A stretch of DNA of 64,000 bases from Adineta vaga (lineage: Eukaryota > Rotifera), in contig CP075495.1 in assembly GCA_021613535.1 (NCBI GenBank), positions 8,556,001-8,620,000 on the forward strand, in the 5' to 3' direction. Below, piece by piece: positions 1 to 13,808 of the stretch. A program made the position numbers and the translations under genes. The notes under the pieces were generated by a model. The model saw only the letters and a program-made list of their open reading frames with translations. It was not told the DNA's origin and did no database searches. Position 1 is the stretch's first letter; each line of letters begins with the position of its first letter.

Positions 1-1003
1 AAACGTCTTCATGGTTTCTTGAAATTCTATTGGTTGACAATTGTTATCCAATAGATAATATTAAGAGCATTTTCATCTTAATAATGGTAAATATTTCTAA
101 TTAAAAAAACAGTTCAAATGATTTTCTGTTAATTAATTTAACTTTTTCGACGCATTAGAGTAAATAGATGGAAGCATACAATAGGAGATGATAACCAATG
201 AGATATCACAACGTTTTTTTGTCTTCATTTAATCACAACAACGGACAATCATTTTCTTCCTTCGTTGTCCAGTCCGATCGACCTTTTCGATAAACAAAAA
301 GGGGGAAAAAAACTTTTGAACGTTTTCTTTTTCTTTTTAGATCTTAACATCAATAAAACATTGTTCTTTACATATCTAAGATGATGTTTAACAACAGTTA
401 ACATATTCATATCTATTTATTTGCTATCTCATAAGGTGATTCTATTTTATATGAATTGAAATGTTGTAAAAGAAAACGAGTGTAGATTTCGATTTATAAA
501 TCTAGTTCACAAAAAGAAAGTTGTAGCTATTTTATTAACATTAAATGAGTTTTTATTCAGTTCAATTTTCAATGTACAACATGACAGACTAAATAAGGAA
601 TGACATGGAGTCAATGATGAAATACAAAAAGAGAATAGATGACAAGTCTTCTTTTTTCTTTTCTGTCTTTTTCCTGCGTCATATGCATTACTATATACGG
701 AAAGAGAGAAGTATTTTGTGTCAATGGGTATGTTTTCAAGAGAAGATGTCGCAACAATTGCTTGCTTCATATGTATATGTACTAACATATTCTACAAACT
801 TCTCTATTTCTATCAACAATTGCCACATACTGTGATTCTAGGGGGCACGCAGAAGAAAGAAAGAAAGAAAGAAAGAAAAGAATCTAGAAACGTAGCGGAA
901 ATGATAACTGTATGTTTATTTCAGGTTGCTCTTGTTATTGTCGTCATCAGCTTATAGAATCTTCGTTAACGTATAACATTACAAATCTCTACTTCTATTA
1001 TAC
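1..1003. other. Non-coding region upstream of coronin
   Basis: AT-rich sequence with no supported gene. It holds an (AAAG)n-like short repeat around 853-880 and scattered poly-T tracts. Short open frames on both strands overlap each other and have no recognisable protein character. It probably includes the coronin promoter and 5' untranslated region. Confidence 0.5.
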
Positions 1004-3714
<2,711 letters not shown>

Positions 3715-4202
3715 TCTGGCCAATAAAAGAACAACTGTATGTGTATTCTATGCATATTTGTCACCATATCTTTTCGGTTTTTTTCGATATCTGCTTTCCT
3801 TTCTTTTTTCTTTTCGGTTTTTTTTTGCTGTATGATGGCGTTTTCTTTTTTCGCAGCTATTCCCGTCCAATGTTGAATATTTTTCTCTTGAGCATTTAAA
3901 AATATGTCGAAACAAACATGCAACGGCAATTTCTCCCTGTACCTTTTCTTTCGCTCTGAGCTCTACCCGGTGCTATCATGCGTGCGCGCAAATCACATTT
4001 TACTGTCTTCCGTGTTTTTTCTTTCTTTATCTCACTTCTTTTTCTATTAGGATTACCATTGTACACATTTGAGAATCAAACATTTGAAAAAAATCGATCA
4101 AAAGACAATCTTTTTCTTACTTTCTTTTGTGTTTAAGCAAAACAATACTTCATACGTCCTTAAAAAGCAATAAATTCTTTCGAACAAAAAAAAATATTTT
4201 AG
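3715..4202. other. Intergenic region between coronin and DNAJB11
   Basis: Pyrimidine-rich sequence with a probable polyadenylation signal at 3722 for the long coronin transcript. Nothing else is supported. It must hold the DNAJB11 promoter. Confidence 0.5.
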
Positions 4203-6050
4203 ATGAAAATCAATTGGATTACGTATTTCTTAGTATTATTCTTCTTCATATGTCTAATCGATCTGATCATTGCTGGGTGTGTAATTTCATGTTTAGAAAA
4301 CAAAAGAAATGAGTAGTTTTTGGTTTTTTTACTTAGACGTGATTTTTATAAGATATTGAATTTACCAAAAACGGCAACATTAAATCAAATCAAGAAATCT
4401 TACCGAAAATTAGCAAAAGAATTACATCCGGATAAGAATAAGAATGATCCAAACGCACAAGAACGTTTTCAAGATTTAGGAGCTGCTTATGAAGTAATTT
4501 GATTGGTCCGTTGGAACTATATTTTGAAAAGATTTTAATTTTAGGCATTATCTGATGCTGATAAACGAAAAACGTATGATAAATATGGTGAAGATGGTTT
4601 GAAACGACAAGGAGGTGATGATTCATTTCATGATCCATTTTCTAGGTATAGAAATTTTCATCGAAATTTAGTTTTTGTTTCTGAAAAGAAAATATTGTTT
4701 ATATTATATAGTTTTTTTGGTGATTTTTTTCATTTCGGTGGATCGAGAGATGATGGACATCATAATGTGCCACGTGGTGGAGATGTAGTAATTGATTTAT
4801 ATGTTACACTTGAAGAAGTTTACAATGGAAATTTCATTGAAGTAAGTTAAAAAGTTTCTTGTTCGTTTCTAAATTAATTCTTTAGGTTGTTCGAGCGAAA
4901 CCAGTTGCAAAACAAACATCTGGATCAAGAAAATGTAATTGTCGAATGGAAATGAGAACGATTCAAATGGGTCCTGGACGAGTAAGACTCGATTCATTTT
5001 ATAGTGTCTTTCTATTTTTAAAACAAACATTTATACTAACTTGCTGTCTATACCTAATTAATATATATCACATATAGATACTTCTACGAGATATGAAAGG
5101 GTATGTAGTATTAGAGGAGGCATATGATGGGAATAGAAGACAAGGCTATTTTTAACCTCAGTAATGAAAACAAGAAAGTATTCCGTTGAGTGTACACCTA
5201 CATATACTAATATCCAAAGATTATTTATGTACTTGAAGAGACAATTATATGTTTAGTTTCAAATGGTGCAAGATCAAGTCTGTGATGACTGTCCAAATAT
5301 CAAGTAAAAAGAAATAGTCATTGAAAGAATCAAATGTAAGGTATATTTGTTAAGATTCGTCACCGAAGAGAAAGTCTTGGAAATTGAAGTTGAACCGGGT
5401 GTAGCTGATGGTTATATCATACCGTTTCTGGCTGAAGGTTTGTATGACAACAAAATAGAATTTTATGAATCAAACTAATGTATATTTGTGATTAATATAT
5501 TCCAGGAGAACCACATATGGAAGGTGAACCAGGTGATTTGAAATTTGTCATTCGAATTCAAAAGTAAATTGAAATCAATAGGGTTCACTCTAGTTTCCTT
5601 TTACTTCTCATTTAAAGACATTCACTTTTTGAACGTCGAAACAATGATCTTTATACAAATTTAACAATTACTTTACAAGATGCATTAAATGGTTTTGATA
5701 TTTCGTTTCCACATCTTGATGGACATAATGTAAGAATATAAGTATGATATGTTTAAATCGAATCTTTATTGATAGGTAACAATTAAACGTGAAAAAGTAA
5801 CTTGGCCTGGTGCTCGTATTAAGAAAAAAGGTGAAGGTCTCCCACAACATGATCAAAATACTATCGTTGGTGATCTTTATGTCACAATTGATGTCGATTT
5901 TCCTAGAGGAGAATTTACTACTGAACAACAAGAAGGTAAATTCGAAATTTTATCATTTTCATGTATCCTAATAATTGATTACTATCTTCTTTAGCGGTAA
6001 AAACTCTTTTAAATCAACAATCAAAACATCGATTGTACAATGGCATCTAA
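4203..6050 (+). CDS. DNAJB11: ER-resident DnaJ co-chaperone DNAJB11 (ERdj3)
   Basis: This co-chaperone stimulates the ER Hsp70 BiP and binds unfolded secretory proteins. Exons are 4203-4276, 4337-4493, 4545-4645, 4712-4841, 4886-4981, 5257-5303, 5355-5437, 5506-5563, 5618-5729, 5776-5935 and 5995-6050, giving 357 aa; the human protein has 358. Residues 1-24 are a hydrophobic signal peptide. Then comes AGRDFYKIL and a J domain with the HPD motif (ELHPDKN), a G/F-rich stretch, and substrate-binding domains with the paired cysteines CNC and CDDC. Conserved blocks include [25 protein letters not shown] and KKKGEGLP. The C-terminus ends HRLYNGI, close to the human end, with no KDEL signal. Intron 5 (4982-5256) is about 275 nt, unusually long beside its 43-70-nt neighbours. 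The start was chosen because it gives the signal peptide. Confidence 0.95.
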
Positions 6051-7830
6051 TCAATTGATTTTCTCTTATTTGTTGTAATCTTGTTTAGATTAATAATTAT
6101 TAATTTATCAGTTTTCTGCTGTTGTGATGGTTTATTCGTGAATAAGTTATTTAATGTGCTTGTTTCTTTTTTTTTATTTCTCTGTCTTGTTTTCAATGGA
6201 CAACTCAGAGGCCGTTATAATGTGGTGCATTGATGTGATTTTTGCTTTCTGTTATTTCCTTTCTTTCCTTTGATCTGATATTCGAACAGTTTTTGTCTTG
6301 CAAAATTTTCAGTATTTATTCATCTACTCAAGAATTTGTTTCGATACAAGAGAAAACTTCTAGTTTACAATCTTGTTTTTTGATAAGTTATCAATGTCGA
6401 CTAGAAAAAGATGATAAATAAAAGCTTTTGGCTTTCGTGATATTAGAAATAAAAGCTTATTGACTAAAAACAAACAAATTTTTTTCAAGTATTCAATATA
6501 GATAAATTCTAATGTTGTTCTCATTTAACTGAAATTAGATCAGAATAGGGATCAAATGAAATTTCATCTATTATTTTTCAATACATGAAGCAAAGACAAT
6601 GTTTCTATCAAAATCAAATGAATATTTAATAGTCATCGAAACTTTCTCTCTCGATTACCGTCGTGTTCAAATATTTATCTATATAAAACTGAATGATTAC
6701 TAGTAGTTTAGTAATAATGTTTTTTTTCTATTTCTTATGAACATGTATTCAATATAACATTGATTTTTCTCTTGCTAGAAATAACTGTCTGATCAAAAAC
6801 AAATCTCATTGATTTATTTTATCATATTTTATTGATAATCTTACAATCTAAACCAATGAATTCGTTCGATGAATCTACATTAATATGATAGGAAACTGTC
6901 ATCGATGTATGATCATTCTTTACTTTAATTTACTATGTTCTTCGTCAATAGCCGTTCGATCGTTCTTTCAGAAAATAATATTCAATGCCGACATGCATAG
7001 AGATGCATGTTAATTTTCTCAAGAGAACAGACTTGTATCATAGGAAATAAACAAGAGGCTTTTTTTTCTTTGGGAATTACTAAGTTGTATGTAGTTCTGT
7101 TTTTTACAAATGTTAATTAATATTCTGCACCCTAGTATTGTGAACAATTCTACCGACTTTTCCATTTCTTGTTAACTATTTTTATCCTAATATCTTGTAT
7201 GCTATAATTAGTTTAAATTCTTCAATGAGTATGGTTAACTTTAGTTTATTCGATAAAAGCGTGCCCAAAAAGAATACTTTCGGAATGAAAATATTTACAT
7301 AAGTGTCACGTATGACTTTCCGTAATGAAACAGTAAGACACTGAATTGTCCTACAAAAAATAATCGTGCTATATAAATAGTCCTACTAATTATCTGCACA
7401 GCTTGCTTCTGTTCTTGTTAAGATCATTCGTGATTATAGCTATGGAAGTGATTCTAAGAAACAGTGCTTCTATCTAGTAAACCGGTAATACGAAATCATG
7501 ATTCTGATCTGCGACAAGTTATGTAGAATTCTGAAAGGTTTCTGTGAGACAAAACTACATATTGATTTAGTCATATTACATGAACATTAATTGAATTGAA
7601 GCTGAAAGAAAAGTTACATTATTCATTCGTTTTTAATCGTATCATATATCAGAATTGGCTTCTTTTTTCTTGTTAGAATAATAAATATTAGTTAATAATA
7701 ATTATCATTATTGTTAAATTAAAAACAGATGAAGAATATCTCGTTAAACATAGTATTTTATTTTATAACCGAATACTAGCGAAAAATCAGAAGGAAAAGA
7801 AAGAAGTCTGATATAGATGAATATCCTCTA
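6051..7830. other. Intergenic region, 1.8 kb
   Basis: AT-rich sequence between the convergent DNAJB11 and the minus-strand gene at 7831-8640. It contains AATAAA-type motifs near 6418 and 6449 that fit DNAJB11 polyadenylation. No open frame or RNA gene was recognised on either strand. Confidence 0.5.
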
Positions 7831-8640
7831 TTATGTACCTAGACCCATTAAATGTTGAATATAAGTTTCCCAAGTTGGTTCGGATAGATTGATTTGCTTA
7901 CAAACATCCGCATATTTTTCACGTGTATCAATCACATATTTCACTGCTAATTCACCCTTATCAATATATGTTTGCATGATTGGATCATCTTTTGAAGAGA
8001 ACTAGTTTAAAAACAAAATAATTCAGAGTATTTTAAATTATTTTTACTTACACTTTCTAATTCTGCTCGGGCATTTGATACAAATTGCTTGATAGCATCA
8101 ATACCAACAGGAAAATTTGTTTTTTGACTATGATATAAAAAATAGAATAGAATGGATGCCGTTGATATGAGACGAAGAATTTCATCAGAAACTAAACAGA
8201 TCTTTCTAGGAAAAAGAACGAAAGACATAAATACATTCAAAATACTTGATAAATCTAAGCCTTTGGTATTTAGATGACGTTTGATCTGTTCAAAATCAAC
8301 TTGAAAGAAATCACCTAATGTACTTGTTGCTGGAAAAGATCCATCCTATTGAAAGAAAGATGCGAATCTATTTTAAAAAGTTTCCAATAATCTACATTAT
8401 TTTGTTGTTGAAAGATTCCATTAACGAGAGAATCAGTCAGTGGAGTTTCAATAATTGATCGTAAAGGAACATCTAAAATACATACATATGTCATCAAGAT
8501 CTTATCAATAACAAAATGATTTATTCACCATTTACATCAGAATCATTTGTTCTTCTCTAATAACAATAAATCAGCATAAGACATATCAGTTTACCAATTA
8601 GATAATTAACTAGATTACTTACTGATGCTTCGCTTGCCAT
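7831..8640 (-). CDS. Unrecognised five-exon protein, 195 aa
   Basis: Exons on the minus strand are 8623-8640, 8529-8556, 8396-8472, 8052-8345 and 7831-8001. All have GT-AG introns of about 50-70 nt, and the frame closes over 588 nt. The first two exons are microexons of 18 and 28 nt (MASEAS, then RRTNDSDVN). The product has a polar N-terminus with VPLRSIIETPLTDSLVNG. A hydrophobic middle follows (SSILNVFMSFVLFPRK and LISTASILFYFLY). The C-terminus is helical and charged (DKGELAVKYVIDTREKYAD) and ends IQHLMGLGT. No family is recognised and no function is proposed. The coherent splice pattern argues for a real gene. The start is the first ATG before a good donor site; an upstream non-coding exon is possible. 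Confidence 0.72.
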
Positions 8641-9989
8641 AATGTTAGCTCACGTGAGTGACTAGCTGCTTGTAGTCAGATCGATAGTGACGACACAGTG
8701 AATGAGACGTGTCGAGCGAATTGAGGCTTAGTATTTTCTTTCTCTATCCCTTCTTTCTTCATTTCTCTGCTCTCGACTCGTTTTTTCCTCACTTGATGGA
8801 CGAATAGCAACTGCCGATGTTAGAGTCGTAGTCTTTGCCTTCATCATCAACGACACATCATCAGCAAAAAAAAATATATTTGAAATTATTCTTTCTTGTC
8901 TATTCTCTATATCTATTACCCTTTTCACATTGTACGCATCGACAATCTAACTGAAAATTTTGTCAAAAGCTAAAGAAGACGCATGGGAATAGCTGACGAG
9001 CAGTTCCTTTTCTAATTGATGTAACTATCTGTAATAAGCTTTTTTGCTTTCCCTCTATCATATTCAAGTATATTGTTTATTGTCATTCTTATACTTCGAA
9101 GGAGAATTCATGCGAAGAGAGAAATATTTTGTTTTAATAAAAGAAGTTGAAATCAATTACTGAAAATATATTCATATGTCATAATCGTCGGCAAAACTTA
9201 CTTATTTAATGAATTTTATTTTTTATTTTCCTTTTTTTTGCGAAAAGAGAAAAAGAAAAAAAGAGACGGATACCAAGAGGGAATACGTGAAAGTGTGTGA
9301 ATCAGCAAGAAAAGCACACACACACACACACACACACAGTTATTAAGAAGAAAAAAAAAGAAGATAGCCGACATCAAAAGTACAAGGGATGATATTTGTG
9401 TCATCGCTCTCGTGTGTTAAGTTATACACACATAATATGTATAAATAAAATGTTGTTCGTGAAAAAAGTTACTGTTATGGTTCAATGAATCTATGTATTT
9501 TTGTACTTGTGTTTTCGCTGTCGCTAACAAGTATATAGTAACAGAGGAAAAATACGAAAAAAAGATAATAGGTGTTGATGTAAAAATTTGTGTGAATATA
9601 TGATCCCTTTCATGGATAGATCTTCCAGTGAGAACCTGAATATGTAAAGGATGTAAAAAGAAAAACGAACAAACGAAAGGGTAGAAATAAGAAAGTTGAC
9701 ATCAACGAAACAAATGAAGAACGAAAAGAAACGTTTGATCAAAAAGTAGACAATACGCTAGTGTGTATGTGTGTGTGAGTTTGTGACAGAAAAAAAAGAA
9801 GATTTAGAAGAAGAAGAAGACAGGTATATGTTAGTGTTGGATAGTAAATAAGTTCTGAACAGAAAAGAAAGTCGAATAAAATGAAAAGAAAACGAAAATA
9901 GCATACACGCACACAACAATGATGACAAAAAAGAAAGAAAAAAAAATTAGTGTAATATGTAATGATGAATGATACGTCCTTGGTCACAA
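8641..9989. other. Intergenic region with microsatellite
   Basis: This holds the 5' flank of the minus-strand gene ending at 8640 and the 3' flank of calmodulin, which is also on the minus strand. It contains a (CA)n run at about 9317-9340, purine-rich stretches (9230-9265, 9780-9825, 9930-9950), and TC-rich tracts when read on the minus strand. Open frames here are low-complexity Phe/Leu/Ser strings and are not convincing. Confidence 0.5.
9317..9340. repeat. (CA)n microsatellite
   Basis: A perfect CA dinucleotide run of about 12 units, directly visible, flanked by purine-rich sequence in the calmodulin 3' flank. Confidence 0.9.
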
Positions 9990-10669
9990 TCATTTTGAAG
10001 TCATCATTGTAACGAATTCTTCATAATTAACTTGACCATCTAGAAGAAAAACAAAATTTTATTTTTAATAAAATAAAATTACAATCTTTAGTAAATATAT
10101 AATATACCTCCATCGATATCTGCTTCACGGATCATTTCATCAACTTCTTCATCCGTCAATTTTTCTCCCAAATTTGTCATTACATGACTAGTAAAAATAA
10201 AATCGACATCGAATCATTATATTCAATCTAAGTAACAAACCGAAGTTCTGCTGCTGATATAAATCCATTTCCATCTTTGTCAAATACACGGAATGCTTCG
10301 CGAATTTCTTCTTCACTATCAGTATCTTTCATTTTACGCGCCATCATTGTCAAAAATTCAGGGAAATCAATTGTACCATTACCTAAATGTCTCATTGAAT
10401 TTAATCATCATTTTACACATGAACAACATACCATCAGCATCTACTTCATTGATCATATCTTGCAATTCAGCTTCAGTTGGATTTTGCCCTAAACTTCTCA
10501 TGACAGTACCTAGAAAATCGCCGAAAGATAGATCAATATAAATGATTTTCTTTGTCTCATTGAACAAACCTAATTCTTTAGTAGTAATGGTTCCATCTCC
10601 ATCTTTATCGAAAAGCGAGAATGCTTCTTTAAATTCAGCAATTTGTTCTTCAGTTAATTGATCAGCCAT
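9990..10669 (-). CDS. CALM: Calmodulin
   Basis: This is the calcium sensor that binds and regulates kinases, phosphatases, channels and cytoskeletal proteins. Five exons (10570-10669, 10432-10509, 10241-10382, 10108-10187, 9990-10039) give 149 aa, the canonical length. Four EF hands are seen with loops starting [27 protein letters not shown] and DIDGDGQVN. The central linker reads [12 protein letters not shown]. The sequence differs from vertebrate calmodulin at only a few positions, for example Arg for Lys in the linker, Phe for Tyr in loop 3, and MMTSK at the end. The start ATG at 10669 gives [13 protein letters not shown]. It is transcribed divergently from the Pur-type gene, with about 675 bp between the start codons. 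Confidence 0.99.
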
Positions 10670-11344
10670 TTCACTTCAATCTTTTGGATTAATAATATAC
10701 ACTCCTACACACAAAAAATCTGAAGAAAAAAAGATAGTACTAACCAAAAACAACAACAATAATAACAACATTCACTTGACAACATTAACTAAAACAAAAC
10801 AAAAAGCATAGCAAAAAAAAAGCATAGAATGATAAAGATGTCGCTTATAAATTGAAATTATTTTATTTTGAAAATCTTCAATAAAAAGATATTATCGAGT
10901 GAAATAAATTACTCGCGAATTATTTTATTCAAGAAAATAAATAACAACCATAGTACATGTCTAAATAACCTCTATGAACCAATCATTTGTCAATATATAA
11001 CTGATTATTCTTTTTCAGCTGGTAGAGAACGAACAAAACAAAGAGAAAGAACGAGAAAATGAGTATTATTTTAGTGGTGAGAGAGCTGGCTGTTTGGTTA
11101 GTTAGTGGGTGTGTAGGTGTTGCAATTGCTCCTTGCTCTACCGCACGACAGAAAAAAGGTGAACATCAACAAGTTTTCATTTTTCTGTACTTTCAGATCG
11201 CCGGGAATTAAGAATTATCTGTTGGCGAGAAGACGCCAGCATCTGGGAGTGTGAGTGAGAGAGGTCTTGGTTTTAAATAAAAAAACAATAAATTCTGAAC
11301 GGCACGCGTCATATTTTTTCTTTCAAACTTATACAACACTCTCA
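10670..11344. promoter_or_regulatory. Shared divergent intergenic region (calmodulin / Pur)
   Basis: About 675 bp separate two divergent start codons, so both promoters must lie here or in upstream non-coding exons. It holds A-rich tracts near 10740-10830 and a more GC-rich, G/T-rich patch at about 11080-11160, which is unusual for this AT-rich window and could be core promoter sequence. No specific factor site is claimed. Confidence 0.45.
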
Positions 11345-12873
11345 ATGGCAGAAGGAGGATACAACATTCAATCGCATAATAATTATCCCGATCGGATGCA
11401 GCAGTCACAGCAAGGTTAAAAACATTTTATTAATTCGTTAATCAACGAAAAAAGGATTTCCTTTCCGCTATAGGTGCGTCAGCTGGTGAAGAAGAACTAG
11501 CAACTAGGACACTTTTTATCCAACCGAAACGTTTTTATTTGGATGTCAAACAAAATCGGCGTGGTCGATTTATCAAATTTGCTGAAGTAAAAGAAACTAA
11601 ATAATTGTCTTTGTGTCTCGAAACTGTTTTCATATTTATTTTAGGTTAGTGCTGGCGGTCGAAAAAGTCGTATATTGATGTCAATGAATATTGCAAGTGA
11701 ATTTCGTGATCAATTAGAAGCATTTCATCAGTTTCTCCAAACAATAGGTATTTCAAAAACTAAGATCTTTTCTATTTTATTTTAGTTTTCTAACAATCTA
11801 GGTGAACACAATTCAAATAATCAACAATCAAACGAAAATGGCATTCTTCGTTCGGCACTTATAACTCGTGATGATCGAAAATATTATCTTGATTTAAAAG
11901 AAAATGAACGTGGAAGATTTTTACGTGTATGTTTAATTAAATTTCTATCTGATATTATTTGTTGATTTATCTATCATTTAGGTTTCAATGGTTGGTCTTA
12001 ATATTCCACGTACACAGATTGCATTACCTGCACATGGTTTACAAGAATTACGAGATACATTAACTGATTTACTTGAAGAATTCGGAAATGAAGATGATAA
12101 TGGTATGTTTTAAGCGACATCTATATTTGTTTTTAAGTTTAAGGAAATTTATTTCATAAAGATAAAGTTTTCAATATGAAAATCTTCAAAGATTATTATT
12201 ATATTCATTGATAATTTTATTCAGACATTTTTATTGGATCTTGAATATATCTATATATCAGACTATTACTTAATTTTAATGTATAATTTTCATAAAAAAT
12301 ATTTGAAAAAAATAAGTAATTTCATAAATAATATGTAATATAAAAAGAACACACATTATATATGTGTAAAGATGGAGTTGATAGTAGTTATTTATTTTCG
12401 ATATCGTTTATTTTAAACGTCTCTATTCGTTCTGTTTTAGATAGCGTTGAGTCACCACCAGCAATAGGTATATCGAATGAATTATTTTTTTTTACTATAC
12501 ATAATATTTGTTTTTTAGAACCAGCGGAATTACCTGAAAGTAAATTGATACATGTGGGAAATAAAAATTTCTATTTTGATATTGGTTCAAATAATCGTGG
12601 AGTTTTTCTTCGTATATCCGAAGTAAGTTGAATTTATGATTTTAAAAAGCTTTTGTTATTGAATCATTATAGGTTCGAGCAAATTTTCGAACAGCTGTAA
12701 CAATACCAGAAAAAGCATGGCCTCGTTTTCGCGATAATATTAATGATTTTATTCTTGCAATGGATAAAGAACGTAATAATACGTCGGCACCAGTGGATAT
12801 ATCCCGGTTAGATTCTGGTAATGGCGATAAACCGTCAGTAACGCCAGGCGATACTGGTGAAACTAACAAATAA
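11345..12873 (+). CDS. PURA: Pur-alpha-type single-stranded nucleic-acid-binding protein
   Basis: Purine-rich-element-binding proteins bind GGN-rich single-stranded DNA and RNA in transcription, replication and mRNA transport. Exons are 11345-11414, 11474-11586, 11645-11747, 11802-11926, 11982-12102, 12441-12467, 12519-12622 and 12673-12873, giving 287 aa. Three PUR repeats are visible. The first has [20 protein letters not shown]. The second has [20 protein letters not shown]. The third has [20 protein letters not shown], about residues 190-255. The linker between repeats II and III includes a 27-nt microexon (DSVESPPAI) after a 338-nt intron. Human PURA has a glycine-rich N-terminus that is absent here. 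The C-terminus is short and Gly/Ser/Thr-rich. PURA, PURB and PURG cannot be told apart from this sequence. Confidence 0.95.
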
Positions 12874-13808
12874 GCGTGCATATCTTGATAGACACTCTTA
12901 GAATTATTTCAAAACAAAAAAAATATTATATTATTTGGTAGCTTTAGCTTCATCCTTCTCCACTTCTTATTCCTCATCTTCTTTTTGCACTCTCTTTCTC
13001 TCTCTTCTGTTTCAAACACATAGACAAATTTATTCTTTTGTTTGACTCTTTAAAAGAGCCCGGTGTGTATCAGTATGTGTATAGTAAAGAACACGTTGCA
13101 TTGTAAGTGTCGATATGGGGCGTTTTTTTTCTTTCTATGTGTAAAACAAGCGTTTATTTATTCATATATAACAAAATTATAGTGCGTTTCTCGAATTTAT
13201 GTTTTGTCTTTTGCTTCTATTTAATCGGAATGGAAAATAACAAACAACATTTTTTAGAAAGATTTATTTTGAAAAGTAACGTCATTTGTTTAGTCTTATT
13301 TACATTAATCCACTTCTTCTGTTGCTCGTCGTATACATGTATGTTTTTCCTTTCTCTCTCTTTGTATGTGTATATGTCTATAATGAGTTATTCATTTCAT
13401 TTCTCTTATTTATTGACGAAAACTAACTTTTTTTGTTCTGCGTCTATCTGTAGACTAGTATCTAGCAGTTCAAGGAAACAAAAAATAACATTTTCTGCTT
13501 TGTTTCTGTTTAATCTTTCTATTCCAAATCCGGTATCATTAATATAATTAATATTTTTATGTGAGTGTGTCTATATCATCCGGTTTCTTCTTCTTCTTCT
13601 TCTTCTTAGAGTTCTAGCCGCTTTTGTATCATAATTCTATCGATACATAAAGAGAAACAGAAACACTGAACGAATATAATAAATGTAATAACAATCAAAT
13701 ATATATTTTCAATTCGTTTTATTGATTTATTTTCTCTTTCAGATTATCAAAATGAATTAATTTGATATATTTTTTTTGCTATCTCTGTTTTTCTTTTTCG
13801 GTATTTGA
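12874..13808. other. Pur 3' flank and BAZ1B 5' flank
   Basis: T-rich sequence with a (CTT)n run at about 13587-13607 and AATAAA-like motifs near 13676. A 146-codon open frame at 13107-13547 is a Phe/Leu/Ser-rich low-complexity string, and I take it as 3' UTR. A pyrimidine-AG site at 13734-13742 could be the acceptor of a 5' UTR exon for the next gene. Confidence 0.5.

Noticed and set aside
5304-5354. Apparent stop codon in DNAJB11 after PNIK
   Set aside because: A 51-nt GT-AG intron removes it and restores the conserved sequence in frame, so the gene is intact.
8172-8225. Possible tiny intron in the hydrophobic part of the five-exon gene
   Set aside because: The available donors are out of phase or give introns near 30-40 nt with a stop codon, while the continuous frame closes correctly.
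8728-8928. 66-codon minus-strand frame upstream of the five-exon gene
   Set aside because: Low-complexity charged sequence in a purine-rich tract, without splice or family support.
9216-9993. Several minus-strand frames in the calmodulin 3' flank
   Set aside because: They translate CA/GT repeats and poly-pyrimidine tracts into Cys-Val and Phe-rich strings.
10277-10541. Plus-strand open frames over calmodulin
   Set aside because: They are shadows of calmodulin exons on the opposite strand.
13107-13547. 146-codon open frame downstream of the Pur gene
   Set aside because: Composition is dominated by Phe, Leu, Ser and Tyr from T-rich DNA, there is no domain, and it lies where the Pur 3' UTR is expected.
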